Shown: piece by piece, positions 1-8,714 of the stretch
Position numbering within the stretch: position 1 is the first letter of the stretch
How the letters are laid out: every line of letters begins with the position of its first letter
DNA from: Bradyrhizobium tropiciagri
Lineage (GTDB): Bacteria; Pseudomonadota; Alphaproteobacteria; Rhizobiales; Xanthobacteraceae
DNA: 64,000 bases
Assembly (NCBI RefSeq): GCF_001189845.1
Contig: NZ_LFLZ01000028.1
Coordinates: 1 to 64,000, forward strand
Reading direction: 5' to 3'
Program-made: the position numbers and the translations under genes
The notes under the pieces: generated by a model
Told to the model about the DNA's origin: nothing
What the model saw: the letters and a program-made list of their open reading frames with translations, nothing else
The model's database searches: none

Positions 1-65
1 CCATAACCCCCGAATGCTCGTTGTTGCGTGACGCTGCGGCCACAATCCCATTCACAATCCAATGC

Positions 66-110
66 GGTGGTTATGGGTCCCGGCCTTCGCCGGGACGACG
101 ATGTGGAGAG
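66..110. repeat. Short intergenic repeat, copy 1
   Basis: This stretch (ggttatgggtcccggccttcgc and what follows) recurs almost unchanged at 13445-13488. It contains a small GC-rich inverted repeat around cccggc/gccggg. Both copies lie between genes. It looks like one of the dispersed palindromic repeats typical of Bradyrhizobium genomes. No gene is seen in positions 1-170. Confidence 0.6.
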
Positions 111-170
111 AGCTCCGCGTCTAACTTGATCGCGTGCGCAGCCCGGCGTCTTGCCGCGGCAAACTCCGTC

Positions 171-1664
171 TCACGCCACCAGCGCGATCTTCGGCGCCGT
201 TGCGAGCACCGACTGGTTGCGGCCGTTGGCCTTGGCGGCGTAGAGCGCCTTGTCGGCGGCTTCGATCAGGTCGGACCATTGCTGGCCGGCGAGCGGCCGC
301 ATGCTGGCGACGCCGATGCTGACCGTGGTGATCAGCTCGCCCTCGCACCATTGCTGGACTTTGCCACGGATGGTCTCGGCGAGGTTGAAGGCCTCGAGCG
401 CGGTCATGTTGGGCAGTAGCACGGCGAATTCCTCGCCGCCAAAGCGCGCCGGGCAATCGCCGGCGCGGCGCACCGCATCCGAGATGCAGATCGCAATTCC
501 GACCAGCACCTGGTCGCCGGCCTGATGCCCATAGGTGTCGTTGTAGGCCTTGAAGTGATCGGCATCGATCATCAGCAGCGCGACCGGCTGGCCGTAGCGG
601 CTGGCGCGGCGCCATTCGCGGTCGATCTCGGCATCGAACTTGCGCCGGTTCTTCAGGCCGGTGAGGGCGTCGGTGGTCGCGAGCTCCTCGAGCTTGTCCT
701 CGGCGTTGCCGCGCCGGACGATCTCGCGCGCCAGCACCAGCGTCGCGCTGAGCACGAACAGCACCAGAAAGCCCATGATCGCGCCGATCCGGATCGCCTC
801 GGTGCGCCAGAGATTGAAGACGGCTTCGAGCGGCTTGCCGACCACGACGTAAAGCGGCCCGCTGCTGCTGCGCCGGACATAGAGACGCGCCGTGTCGTCG
901 ACCGGGCCCTTGCCGGAGAACGCGCCGCCGATCTTCAGGTTCTCGGATTTCCAGTCCAGTTCGTCGGCGAGGTTCTTGCCGATCACGTCGAGATCGAACG
1001 GTGTCCGCATGATGATGGTGCGGTCGTTGCGCAGCACGGTGATGGTGTCGCCCGGCACGAGGTTCAGCCGCCCGAACAGGTCGTGGAAATAGCTGAAGCG
1101 GATCGAGCCGACCACGACGCCGAGAAAGCGGCCGTCCTCGCCGACGATGCGCCGGCTCAGCACGATGGCGTAGGCGCCGCGATGCAGCATCGGCCGGCTG
1201 ATATACAGCCCGGCGTCGGGATGGTCGCGCTGGACGGTGAAATACTCCTCGTCGCTGCGGTTCTCCGGCTGCGGATCGAGGCTCGCCGCGTCGATGGTCA
1301 GATCGCCCTTGCTGTCGAACACCTGGATCGCGCCGAAATGCTTCGCGGTCGCGGCGTGATCGAACAGGATCAGCTGGCGCAGTTCTTTACTGACATTGCG
1401 GATCTCCGGCATTTCCAGGTTGCTGGCGACCGCGCGCAGCGACAGGTCGTAGAGCTCGATGTTGCGGCTGATGTCGGCCTCGATGCCCGACGCCAGATTC
1501 TCCAGGGTGCGGCGGGCCAGCTGCTCCTCGCCGCGGCGCATGTCGAACATCACGCCGGCGCAGACCGCGGAGAAGCCGAGGACGGTCGCGACCGACGCGA
1601 CGACCAGCAGCTTGGCCGATAATCGCCAGCGCCGCCTTGCGTCGTGTCCCCGTCGAAATGGCAT
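171..1664 (-). CDS. Membrane-bound diguanylate cyclase (sensor + GGDEF)
   Basis: Predicted to make cyclic di-GMP from two GTP at the inner membrane in response to a periplasmic signal. The 497-residue protein has an N-terminal membrane segment, a periplasmic region of about 250 residues of the Cache type, and a second membrane helix near residue 300. A C-terminal GGDEF domain carries an intact GGEEF active site near residue 409. An RAGD product-inhibition site (RxxD) sits five residues before it, so feedback control by c-di-GMP is expected. I chose the ATG at 1664 because GGAG lies a good distance upstream; a longer reading from a TTG at 1691 has less support. The signal sensed is unknown. 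Confidence 0.9.
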   Translation of the reverse strand: MPFRRGHDARRRWRLSAKLLVVASVATVLGFSAVCAGVMFDMRRGEEQLARRTLENLASGIEADISRNIELYDLSLRAVASNLEMPEIRNVSKELRQLILFDHAATAKHFGAIQVFDSKGDLTIDAASLDPQPENRSDEEYFTVQRDHPDAGLYISRPMLHRGAYAIVLSRRIVGEDGRFLGVVVGSIRFSYFHDLFGRLNLVPGDTITVLRNDRTIIMRTPFDLDVIGKNLADELDWKSENLKIGGAFSGKGPVDDTARLYVRRSSSGPLYVVVGKPLEAVFNLWRTEAIRIGAIMGFLVLFVLSATLVLAREIVRRGNAEDKLEELATTDALTGLKNRRKFDAEIDREWRRASRYGQPVALLMIDADHFKAYNDTYGHQAGDQVLVGIAICISDAVRRAGDCPARFGGEEFAVLLPNMTALEAFNLAETIRGKVQQWCEGELITTVSIGVASMRPLAGQQWSDLIEAADKALYAAKANGRNQSVLATAPKIALVA

Positions 1665-1780
1665 GTCCCGCTCCAAAGCGCCGTCATGCAACGGGAAATC
1701 TTGTTGTCGCCTTAAATGGCGACAGCGGCCGTCGAATGGGTTAACGGGTGGTTGCTGGAACCCTGAGCCTTGAGGATGAC

Positions 1781-2038
1781 GTGAACGACTACGACGCGCT
1801 GCGGGATTATCTGAAGAAGCAGCACCTGCCCGAATTCGTGCTGACCTTCGAGCAGATCGAGGAGATCATCGACGCGGCGCTGCCGCGCGCCGCGCAGCGC
1901 GCGTCGTGGTGGGAAACCCTGCGCAGTCCGCAGGAGAAGATGCCGCAGCGCGAAGCCTGCCTCGAGGCCGGCTACATCGCCACGCGCCAGGCCGACGGCA
2001 AGAGCGTCAAGTTCAAGCGCATGCCGAAGCCGCGGTAG
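1781..2038 (+). CDS. Small conserved hypothetical protein
   Basis: An 85-residue soluble protein starting VNDYDALRDYLKKQ, with a middle part (LTFEQIEEIID) followed by a Trp-Trp pair. This resembles small rhizobial proteins of unknown function with a DUF7662-like pattern, but I cannot name a function. I prefer the GTG at 1781, which has GAGG five bases upstream; an alternative GTG lies at 1748. It is divergent from the diguanylate cyclase gene. No signal peptide or membrane segment is seen. Confidence 0.6.
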   Translation: MNDYDALRDYLKKQHLPEFVLTFEQIEEIIDAALPRAAQRASWWETLRSPQEKMPQREACLEAGYIATRQADGKSVKFKRMPKPR

Positions 2039-2078
2039 AGCGCGATAGCTTTTTTTGAATCGGACCGTGGAGCGCCGC

Positions 2079-2285
2079 TTCACCTCGCCCCGCGTGCGGG
2101 GAGAGGCATAGGCCGCCTTCGGCGGCCGTTCTTTAGAACGCCGAAGCAGCGCTTCGGCTATGACGCATCGTCAGATGCGTTCCGGGTGAGGGGGAATCTC
2201 CGCGAATGCAGCTATCAGCGCTTACGCGGAGGCGGCCCCTCACCCCAACCCTCTCCCCGTAAGAACGGGGCGAGGGAGCGCACCG
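2079..2285. repeat. Composite palindromic intergenic repeat
   Basis: The gap between the small hypothetical gene and the EAL protein gene is filled with nested inverted repeats: ccccgcgtgcgggg, gccgccttcggcggc, gaagcagcgcttcgg and acgcatcgtcagatgcgt. At its right end, cctcaccccaaccctctcc pairs with the ggggcgaggg that follows. It resembles the repeats that flank genes throughout Bradyrhizobium. No coding function is supported. Confidence 0.65.
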
Positions 2286-2302
2286 GCGTCGCTGTTCGCG
2301 CT

Positions 2303-5179
2303 TTAGCTCGCGGCTTCCAGCCGTTCCTCGGTGAGCAGGCGCGTTGCGGCGTCGGCGTCCATCGGCTCGCCGAAGGCAAAGCCCTGCGCGTATTCGCAGC
2401 CGAGCTGGTAGAGCTCGACGGCGTCCGAATCCGTCTCCGCGCCCTCCGCCACGACTTCCATGCCGAGATCATGCGCCAGCGCGATGATCGATTTCAGGAT
2501 CACCGGGCGGGTGCCGCGGCTGGTGGTGCGGACGAACGACTGGTCGATCTTGATGGTGTCGAACGGGAAGCGCTGCAGATAGGACAGCGAGGAGTGGCCG
2601 GTGCCGAAATCGTCGAGCGACAGCCCGGTGCCGAGCTCGCGGATTCGCGCCAGCATCTGCGCGGCGTGCTCCGGGTTCTCCATGACGAGCGATTCCGTCA
2701 GCTCCAGCTTCAGCGTGCCGCGCGCCACCGAGGAGCGCGACAGCACGGTGCGGATGTCGTGGATCAAATCGTGGCGCAGCAATTGCCGCGACGATACGTT
2801 GACCGAAGCGAAGATCGGCTCGCGCGCGCGCATCGCGCGCTGCCACACCGCGAGCTGGCGCGCGGTCTGGTCCATCACGAACATGCCGAGATCGACGATC
2901 AGGCCGGTCTCCTCGGCAACATTGATGAACTCCGACGGCGACATCCGGCCGAGCTTGGGGTGGTCCCAGCGCGCCAGCGCCTCGAAGCCCGCGATCGCGC
3001 GATCCTCGAGCCGCACGATCGGCTGGTACAGGATCGTGATCTCCTGGCGCTCGATGGCGCGGCGCAGGTCGCTCTCCAGCGTCAGGCGGTCGGTCTTGCG
3101 CGCCCGCATCGCCGGCTTGTAGACGTCGATGCGGTCGCCGCCGATCCGCTTGGAATGATACATCGCAAGCTCGGCGTCCTTGATGATCTCGTCGGTCAGC
3201 GGCGCCGCCGGATCGGAGAGTGCAAGGCCGATCGAGGCGGTCAGGAAGATCTCGCGGTCGTTGAATGCGATCGGGGCGCGGATGGTCTTGCGGATGGTCT
3301 CGGCGAAATTGGTGATCCGCGCCGGGTCCTGCTCCGAGAGCAGGATCAGGCCGAACTGGTCGCCGGCCATCCGCGCCAGCGTATCCTGCGGCTTGAGGAT
3401 GCGGGTGAGACGGCGCGCCAGCGTCAGCAGGATGGAGTCGCCGACCGCGATCCCGACGGAATCGTTGACCTGCTTGAAGCGGTCGAGATCGATCACCATC
3501 AAGGTCGGCCGCAGGTTCGGCATGGTCTTGGCGAGGTTCGCCACCGCGCCGAGGCGGTCCATGAACAGCCGTCGGTTCGGCAGGCCGGTCAGGTTGTCAT
3601 GCACCGAGTCATGCAGCATCCGCTCTTCGGAGTTCTTGAACTCGGTGACGTCGGTGAGGGTGCCGACCACGCGCGAGACCTCGCCGTCGGAGCCGACCAC
3701 CGGGCGCGCCTTCAGCGCGAACCACATGAAGTGGCCGTCGGGCGTGCGCAGCCGGAAATCCTGCACCAGGCGGCCGCGGCGCTGGTCGAGCACGCTGTCG
3801 AGCGCGGCGCGGAAGCGGTCCTGGTCGAGCGGGTGCAGCACCTCGAGCCATTTCGCCGCCGGGCCTTCCAGCGTGCCGCGCTTGAGGCCGAGCAGGGCCT
3901 CGGTCTCCGGGCTGGTGAACACCTTGTCGGCAGAGACATCCCAGTCCCAGATCAGGTCGCCGGAGCCGGTCAGCGCCAATGCGCGGCGCTCGACGTCGGA
4001 GACGACGCCGGTGGTGGCGCCGCCGCCGGCGAAGGCGTGCTGCATGACCGTGAAGCCGATCAGCATCACGATCAGCACGAGGCCGCCGAGCAGCGCCGGG
4101 CCGACGATATCGTTGGTGACGGAGCCCGCGACCGTCATGCCGGCCGCGACCACCCAGACCACCAGCAGGAACCAGGTCGGGATCAGCAGCACCGCACGAT
4201 CGAAGCCGTGGGTCGAGAGATAGACGATCAGCGCGAAGCCGGCGAAGGCGATCATGACCAGCGACATGCGCGCGATGCCGGAGGCGACCGCGGGATCGAA
4301 CAGCGCCAGCGCCACCAGCGAGCCGAGGAAGACCAGCCAGCCGATCGTGATGTGCGAGTAGCGCACATGCCAGCGACTGAGATTGAGATACGCGAACAGG
4401 AACACCAGCAGTGTCGCCGCGAGGATCGCCTCGCCCGCCGCGCGCCAGACGCGCTCGGCGTTGTTCGACATGTCGAGCACCTTGCCCCAGAAGCCGAAGT
4501 CGACGCCGATATAGACCAGCACCGCCCAGGCCAGCGCCGCAGCGGCCGGGAACATGATGCTGCCCTTGACCACAAACAAGATCGTGAGCACCAGCGCGAG
4601 CAGGCCCGAGATGCCGATCACGATGCCCTGGTACAGCGTGAACGAGTTGACCTTGTCCTTGTAGGCGTCGGGTTCCCACAGATAGAGCTGCGGCAGCTTG
4701 TCGGTGCGCAGTTCCGCGACATAGGTGACGACGGCGCCGGGATCGAGCGTGATGCGGAACACGTCGGCGGTCGGGCTCTCCTGCCGCTCGGGACGATCGC
4801 CGACCGACGGCGTGATGGTCGCGATGCGCGACAGGCCGAGGTCGGGCCACAACAGGCCTGACGACACGATGCGATAATGCGGCGCGACGATCAGGCGGTC
4901 GAGCTGGTCGTCGGTGTTGTTGGCGAGCGCGAACACCACCCAGTTCTGGCCGCCTTCGCGGGCGCGAACTTCGATGCGGCGCACGATGCCGTCGGTTCCC
5001 GGCGCGGTGGAGACCTGGATCCGGTCGGTTTCACTGCGTTGATGGTCGAGAACCGCCGTCAAATCGATCGCCGGCGCATCGCTGCGCACGCTGACGGCGT
5101 CGATCGCATACGCGTCAGGCGCAGCGGCAAACATCATGAGGCCCAGCGCGAGCAGCGCAAGGCACCTGATCAGACGCAA
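2303..5179 (-). CDS. 7TM sensor PAS-GGDEF-EAL protein, probable c-di-GMP phosphodiesterase
   Basis: A 958-residue inner-membrane signalling protein. In order it shows a signal peptide (about 1-25), a periplasmic domain of 7TMR-DISM type (about 30-165), about seven membrane helices (about 175-390), a PAS domain (about 410-520), a GGDEF domain (about 530-690) and an EAL domain (about 700-950). The GGDEF signature is degraded to AGDQF and lacks the RxxD inhibition site, so cyclase activity is unlikely. The EAL domain keeps the FEALARW signature and the later DDFGTGHSS motif, which fits active hydrolysis of c-di-GMP. The degenerate GGDEF probably acts as a GTP-binding regulator, as known for similar tandem proteins. 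Its ligand is unknown. Confidence 0.9.
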   Translation of the reverse strand: MRLIRCLALLALGLMMFAAAPDAYAIDAVSVRSDAPAIDLTAVLDHQRSETDRIQVSTAPGTDGIVRRIEVRAREGGQNWVVFALANNTDDQLDRLIVAPHYRIVSSGLLWPDLGLSRIATITPSVGDRPERQESPTADVFRITLDPGAVVTYVAELRTDKLPQLYLWEPDAYKDKVNSFTLYQGIVIGISGLLALVLTILFVVKGSIMFPAAAALAWAVLVYIGVDFGFWGKVLDMSNNAERVWRAAGEAILAATLLVFLFAYLNLSRWHVRYSHITIGWLVFLGSLVALALFDPAVASGIARMSLVMIAFAGFALIVYLSTHGFDRAVLLIPTWFLLVVWVVAAGMTVAGSVTNDIVGPALLGGLVLIVMLIGFTVMQHAFAGGGATTGVVSDVERRALALTGSGDLIWDWDVSADKVFTSPETEALLGLKRGTLEGPAAKWLEVLHPLDQDRFRAALDSVLDQRRGRLVQDFRLRTPDGHFMWFALKARPVVGSDGEVSRVVGTLTDVTEFKNSEERMLHDSVHDNLTGLPNRRLFMDRLGAVANLAKTMPNLRPTLMVIDLDRFKQVNDSVGIAVGDSILLTLARRLTRILKPQDTLARMAGDQFGLILLSEQDPARITNFAETIRKTIRAPIAFNDREIFLTASIGLALSDPAAPLTDEIIKDAELAMYHSKRIGGDRIDVYKPAMRARKTDRLTLESDLRRAIERQEITILYQPIVRLEDRAIAGFEALARWDHPKLGRMSPSEFINVAEETGLIVDLGMFVMDQTARQLAVWQRAMRAREPIFASVNVSSRQLLRHDLIHDIRTVLSRSSVARGTLKLELTESLVMENPEHAAQMLARIRELGTGLSLDDFGTGHSSLSYLQRFPFDTIKIDQSFVRTTSRGTRPVILKSIIALAHDLGMEVVAEGAETDSDAVELYQLGCEYAQGFAFGEPMDADAATRLLTEERLEAAS

Positions 5180-5299
5180 TGTCAGTACTCCGCGATCGAC
5201 AAACTGCCCGGGCCCGGCGACCGGCCCGGAGGTGGCGCGATAAATGACACGAAAGCGAAGGGAATCAAAGGGTTTCCGCCCCTGCTTCCGTTGCGAGAG

Positions 5300-6298
5300 T
5301 TAAACCACCAACACAATTTTGCCAATATGTTCGCTGGTCTCCATGCGCCGGTGCGCGTCGGCGGCCTTTTCCAGCGGGAATGTGCTGTCCATCAGCGGTT
5401 TGACGCGGCCTTCGCGCAGCAACGGCAGCACCTTTGCCTCGATCGCCGCGACCATCGCCGCCTTGTCCGCATTACTACGGGGGCGCAGGGTCGAGCCGGT
5501 GTGGTGCAGCCGCTTGACCATCAGCTTGGCGAAATTGGCCGTGGCCTTCGGTGTTCCCGATAGGAACGCGATCTGGACGATGCGGCCCTCGACCGCGGCG
5601 GCGTCATAGTTCCGGTCGATATAGTCGCCGCCCACCATGTCGAGGATGACATTGGCGCCGGCACCGCCGGTTGCCTTCTTCACGGCCTCGACGAAATCCT
5701 CGGTCTTGTAGTTCACCGCATGATCGGCGCCGAGCTTGAGGCAGGCATCAGCCTTGTCCTGCGAGCCGACGGTGACGATCACCTTGGCGCCGAATGCCTT
5801 GGCGAGCTGGATCGCCATCGTGCCGATGCCCGAGGAACCGCCGTGAATCAGCAGCGTCTCGCCGGCCTGCAGCGCGCCGCGCTCGAACACATTGTGCCAC
5901 ACCGTCATCAGCGTTTCCGGAATGGCGCCTGCTTCCTGCATCGACAGTGAGGGCGGCACCGTCATCGCCTGCGCGTCCTGCGCGATGCAATATTGCGCGT
6001 AGCCGCCGCCGGCGACGAGCGACATCACCTTGTCGCCGATCTTGTGCTTGGCGCCTTCGCCGAGTGCCACCACTTCGCCCGCGATCTCGAGGCCGGGCAG
6101 GTCGCTCGCGCCGGGCGGCGGCGGATAGGAGCCGGAGCGCTGCGCGACGTCGGGACGATTGACGCCGGCGGCCGCGACCTTGACCAAGATCTCGCCGGCC
6201 TTCGGCACCGGCAACGCGCGGGTCTCCGGCACCAGCACCTCCGGGCCACCGGGCTTGCTGATGGCAACGACGGTCATTTGCGCGGGCAGGTTTGTCAT
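5300..6298 (-). CDS. NAD(P)H quinone oxidoreductase, PIG3-like MDR family
   Basis: A 332-residue cytoplasmic member of the medium-chain dehydrogenase/reductase superfamily. The GroES-like N-terminal part includes GVNRPDVAQRSG and PGLEIAGEV. The NADPH-binding Rossmann part includes IHGGSSGIGTMAIQLAK. It lacks the structural and catalytic zinc cysteines of alcohol dehydrogenases, which fits the quinone-reductase branch near human TP53I3/PIG3. It probably reduces quinones or other enones with NADPH. It lies 69 bases downstream of metG on the same strand and may be co-transcribed. The ATG at 6298 has AGGGA upstream. Confidence 0.88.
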   Translation of the reverse strand: MTNLPAQMTVVAISKPGGPEVLVPETRALPVPKAGEILVKVAAAGVNRPDVAQRSGSYPPPPGASDLPGLEIAGEVVALGEGAKHKIGDKVMSLVAGGGYAQYCIAQDAQAMTVPPSLSMQEAGAIPETLMTVWHNVFERGALQAGETLLIHGGSSGIGTMAIQLAKAFGAKVIVTVGSQDKADACLKLGADHAVNYKTEDFVEAVKKATGGAGANVILDMVGGDYIDRNYDAAAVEGRIVQIAFLSGTPKATANFAKLMVKRLHHTGSTLRPRSNADKAAMVAAIEAKVLPLLREGRVKPLMDSTFPLEKAADAHRRMETSEHIGKIVLVV

Positions 6299-6367
6299 GG
6301 CTGGTCCCTGGTCAGAGAAGAGGCTTGGCGGATGGCATACCGCCTTTTCCAGCGAAGCGAAACGCCA

Positions 6368-8047
6368 TTAGGCCCCGAACCGGCTCGTCAGATGGTCGGC
6401 TTTTTCGGGGCTGATTTTCTCGACCAGTGGGCCGAAGCTCGCGACCGGCGTGCCGACGCCATCATCCAGCAGCGGAAGGAGTGGGCCATTGGGCCAGCGC
6501 GGCACGGCATCGTTGCGGCCGAACGCGCCGAGCACGCGCTCGGACAAGCTTGGCAGGATGCTCCACGCCAGCGTCGCGCAGAGCGCGACAAGATTGAGCC
6601 CGACGCGGGTGACGACCGCTGCACGGTCAGGATCGGACTTGATTGCCGTCCACGGCGCGGTGTGTTGCAGATAAGCGTTCGCGATATCCCAGATCGCGCG
6701 GGTCGCAGCCGATGCCGCGCGAAACTCCAGCGACGTGTGGTGAACGTGCAGCGCTGCGATGCGCTGCTCCAGATCAAGCGCGAGTTTTCGCTCGGCGTCG
6801 CCGGGGGCGCCTCCCTCCGGGATGCAGCCGTCGAAGGCGCGATGCGCAAAGCTGATGATGCGGTTGGCGAGATTGCCGAATATGTCGGCGAGGTCCTTGT
6901 TCACGTCGGCAACGAACCGCGCGACGCTGAAATCGGTGTCGGCACTCTCCGGCGCATTGGCAATCAGCCACCAGCGCCAGAGATCGGCCGGCAACTCCTC
7001 AAGCGCGGCGTCGGTGAAGATGCCGCGCTTGCGGCTGGTCGAGAACTTGCCGCCTTCGTAGTTGAGCCAATGGAATCCCTTGATCACGTCGGCGGTCTTC
7101 CACGGCTCGCCTGAGCCGAGCAGCGTCGCCGGAAAGCTCACGGTGTGGAATGGGATGTTGTCCTTGCCGAGGAACTGGATGTAGCTGACGTCATCGGCCT
7201 GCCACCACCATTGCCGCCAATCGCGGCCGGGCGCGGCATCCGCCCATTCCTGCGTCGCCGCGATGTAGCCGATCGGCGCATCGAACCAGACGTAGAACAC
7301 CTTGCCGTCAAAACCCTCGCGCGGCACGGTGATGCCCCAGGCGAGGTCGCGCGTGACGCAGCGGTCGCGCAAGTCCGCATTGAGCCAGCCCTTCGCGGTC
7401 GACGCCACGAAGGCCGGCCATCCGCTGCGGCCATCGATCCATGCGCCGATGCGGTCGACAAGCTGCGACTGGCGCAGGAACAGATGACGGCTCTCGCGGA
7501 TCTCGAGCGCGCGGTCGCCCGACAACGCCGAGCGCGGCTCAATCAGCTCCGGCGGATCGAGCAGCGTGCCGCAACGGTCGCACTGATCGCCGCGCGCGCT
7601 GGGATCGCCGCAGTGCGGACAGGTGCCGAGCACATAGCGATCGGGCAGGAAGCGCCGGTCGGCCGGCGAGAACACCTGATTTGTCGTGCGCGCCTCGATC
7701 AGCCCGGCTTCGTCGAGCCGGCGATAGAAGTGCTGCGTCAATGCATGATTATGCGGCGCGCTGGTGCGGCCGAAATGATCGAAGGACAGAGCGAACTGGC
7801 GATAGATGTCGGCCTGGACGGCGTGCTGCGCATCGCAGAACGCGCGGACATCCTGTCCTGCCTCGATCGCGCCGAGCTCGGCCGGTGTGCCGTGCTCGTC
7901 GGTCGCGCAGATGAACAGCACGTCGTCGCCGATCTGCCGCCGGAAGCGGGTGTGGACATCGGCGGGCAGCAATGAGCCGACGAGATTGCCGAGATGCTTG
8001 ACGCCGTTGACGTAAGGCAGGGCACTGGTGACGAGAATTTTGCTCAT
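6368..8047 (-). CDS. metG: Methionyl-tRNA synthetase, zinc-ribbon type
   Basis: Charges tRNA-Met with methionine in the cytoplasm. The 559-residue class I synthetase has the HIGH-type motif HLGN at residues 18-21, a zinc knuckle with cysteines at about 143, 146, 156 and 159, the WFDAPIGYI motif, a KMSKS-loop variant KFSTS near residue 330, and a helical anticodon-binding domain. It lacks the C-terminal tRNA-binding extension of longer enzymes. The four-cysteine knuckle and KFSTS loop fit the E. coli/archaeal-like branch, whereas most alphaproteobacteria carry a knuckle-less housekeeping enzyme, so this may be a second copy. The leader holds a small ORF and a terminator hairpin. Confidence 0.93.
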   Translation of the reverse strand: MSKILVTSALPYVNGVKHLGNLVGSLLPADVHTRFRRQIGDDVLFICATDEHGTPAELGAIEAGQDVRAFCDAQHAVQADIYRQFALSFDHFGRTSAPHNHALTQHFYRRLDEAGLIEARTTNQVFSPADRRFLPDRYVLGTCPHCGDPSARGDQCDRCGTLLDPPELIEPRSALSGDRALEIRESRHLFLRQSQLVDRIGAWIDGRSGWPAFVASTAKGWLNADLRDRCVTRDLAWGITVPREGFDGKVFYVWFDAPIGYIAATQEWADAAPGRDWRQWWWQADDVSYIQFLGKDNIPFHTVSFPATLLGSGEPWKTADVIKGFHWLNYEGGKFSTSRKRGIFTDAALEELPADLWRWWLIANAPESADTDFSVARFVADVNKDLADIFGNLANRIISFAHRAFDGCIPEGGAPGDAERKLALDLEQRIAALHVHHTSLEFRAASAATRAIWDIANAYLQHTAPWTAIKSDPDRAAVVTRVGLNLVALCATLAWSILPSLSERVLGAFGRNDAVPRWPNGPLLPLLDDGVGTPVASFGPLVEKISPEKADHLTSRFGA

Positions 8048-8098
8048 GGGTTGAGGCCTTTCGCGTTTAGTGATGCCGGCCCCGAGAAATCAAACCGG

Positions 8099-8135
8099 AA
8101 AATCAAAAAGCCCTCCCGCATGATCGGAAGGGCTT
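8099..8135 (-). terminator. Terminator hairpin in the metG leader (possible attenuator)
   Basis: On the minus strand, AAGCCCT pairs with AGGGCTT around a loop containing CCGATCATGCGG, and TTTTTGATTTT follows. It lies 52-88 bases upstream of the metG start and downstream of a small leader ORF. There is no other minus-strand gene upstream for it to end. That position fits an attenuator, although it could instead end a short independent RNA. Confidence 0.55.
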
Positions 8136-8168
8136 GGGGTCGGCTCATGCCTGGCGCGCAGGCGCGCA

Positions 8169-8243
8169 CTATCCCGTCCGGTCAGACTCCTTGCGGTCGG
8201 GCCGGGGCATTCGCGTCAGATGTTGCGCGCACACGAAAGTCAC
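8169..8243 (-). CDS. Possible leader peptide upstream of metG
   Basis: A 24-codon ORF starts with GTG at 8243, has a strong AAGGAG nine bases upstream, and ends TAG. The peptide begins MTFVCAQHLTRMP and is rich in Arg and Asp toward its end. Sequence inside and after it can fold into GC-rich hairpins just before the terminator at 8099-8135. This layout is that of a ribosome-controlled attenuator. The peptide has only one internal methionine codon, unlike a classical amino-acid leader, so what it would sense is unclear. Confidence 0.35.
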   Translation of the reverse strand: MTFVCAQHLTRMPRPDRKESDRTG

Positions 8244-8316
8244 TGCAAAATTCTCCTTGTATCGAAATCTAACATCTCTGGACGCAGGGCGCCAGATCAC
8301 ATCGCCGGGAGGACAC

Positions 8317-8508
8317 ATGCCGATTGAGGATGAGGACCGGCCGCGGAAGAAAATCAGCCACGAGATCGGACAGGATCTCTCGCTGCTGTCGGTCGAGGAA
8401 TTGACTGAGCGCATCGTGCTGCTCACGGCCGAAGTCGATCGCTTGAAGGAGGCGATGACGAAGAAGCGCGCGTCGAAGGATGCCGCGAACGCGTTCTTCA
8501 AGTCGTAG
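8317..8508 (+). CDS. DUF1192 family small protein
   Basis: A 63-residue acidic/basic protein starting MPIEDEDRPRKK, with a heptad-like stretch (LSVEELTERIVLLTAEVDRL) that suggests a short coiled coil. It matches the DUF1192 family, found next to the RcdA gene in many Rhizobiales; the biochemical function is unknown. The ATG at 8317 has GGGAGGA just upstream. Longer in-frame extensions run into the metG leader region and have no ribosome site. It is divergent from metG. Confidence 0.85.
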   Translation: MPIEDEDRPRKKISHEIGQDLSLLSVEELTERIVLLTAEVDRLKEAMTKKRASKDAANAFFKS

Positions 8509-8529
8509 CCAGCTACATCACAACAGGTC

Positions 8530-8616
8530 GTAGCCCGGATGAAGCGAAGCGCAATCCGGGGGCCGCCCCTTCGTCTTGCACCAATCCCGGATTTCGCTGC
8601 GCTCCATCCGGGCTAC
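8530..8616. repeat. Palindromic intergenic repeat (gtagcccgga family)
   Basis: The left arm gtagcccggatgaagcgaag pairs with the right arm cgctccatccgggctac across about 87 bases, with cgcaatccggg / cccggatttcg as an inner stem. This is a dispersed palindromic repeat of the REP type, widespread in Bradyrhizobium. It contains no gene. Confidence 0.75.
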
Positions 8617-8692
8617 GCATCGGCGTGCCTGCACCTGTCCCAAACTAGGTCAATGGCCGACATGGCAAACAAAGCCTGAAGAAAACCGTTCA

Positions 8693-8707
8693 TTTACGAT
8701 CGGTTAA
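8693..8707 (+). promoter_or_regulatory. Candidate CtrA box (TTTA-N7-TTAA)
   Basis: TTTA, seven bases, then TTAA; this differs by one base from the TTAA-N7-TTAA consensus of the alphaproteobacterial cell-cycle regulator CtrA. It sits about 100 bases upstream of a strong orphan terminator and about 250 bases upstream of rcdA, whose Caulobacter counterpart acts in CtrA proteolysis. A second pair of half sites (gttaag, cgttaacc) lies at about 8931-8956, directly before rcdA, but with wider spacing. Confidence 0.4.
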
Positions 8708-8714
8708 GCTTTCT

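Noticed and set aside
2186..4861. An 891-codon ORF on the plus strand opposite the EAL protein
   Set aside because: It is the mirror of a well-supported gene, rich in Arg/His/Ala with no domain. Long antisense ORFs are expected in high-GC DNA.
8047..8300. SAM or T-box riboswitch upstream of metG
   Set aside because: I could not find the conserved core of either; the leader ORF and terminator are all that can be supported.
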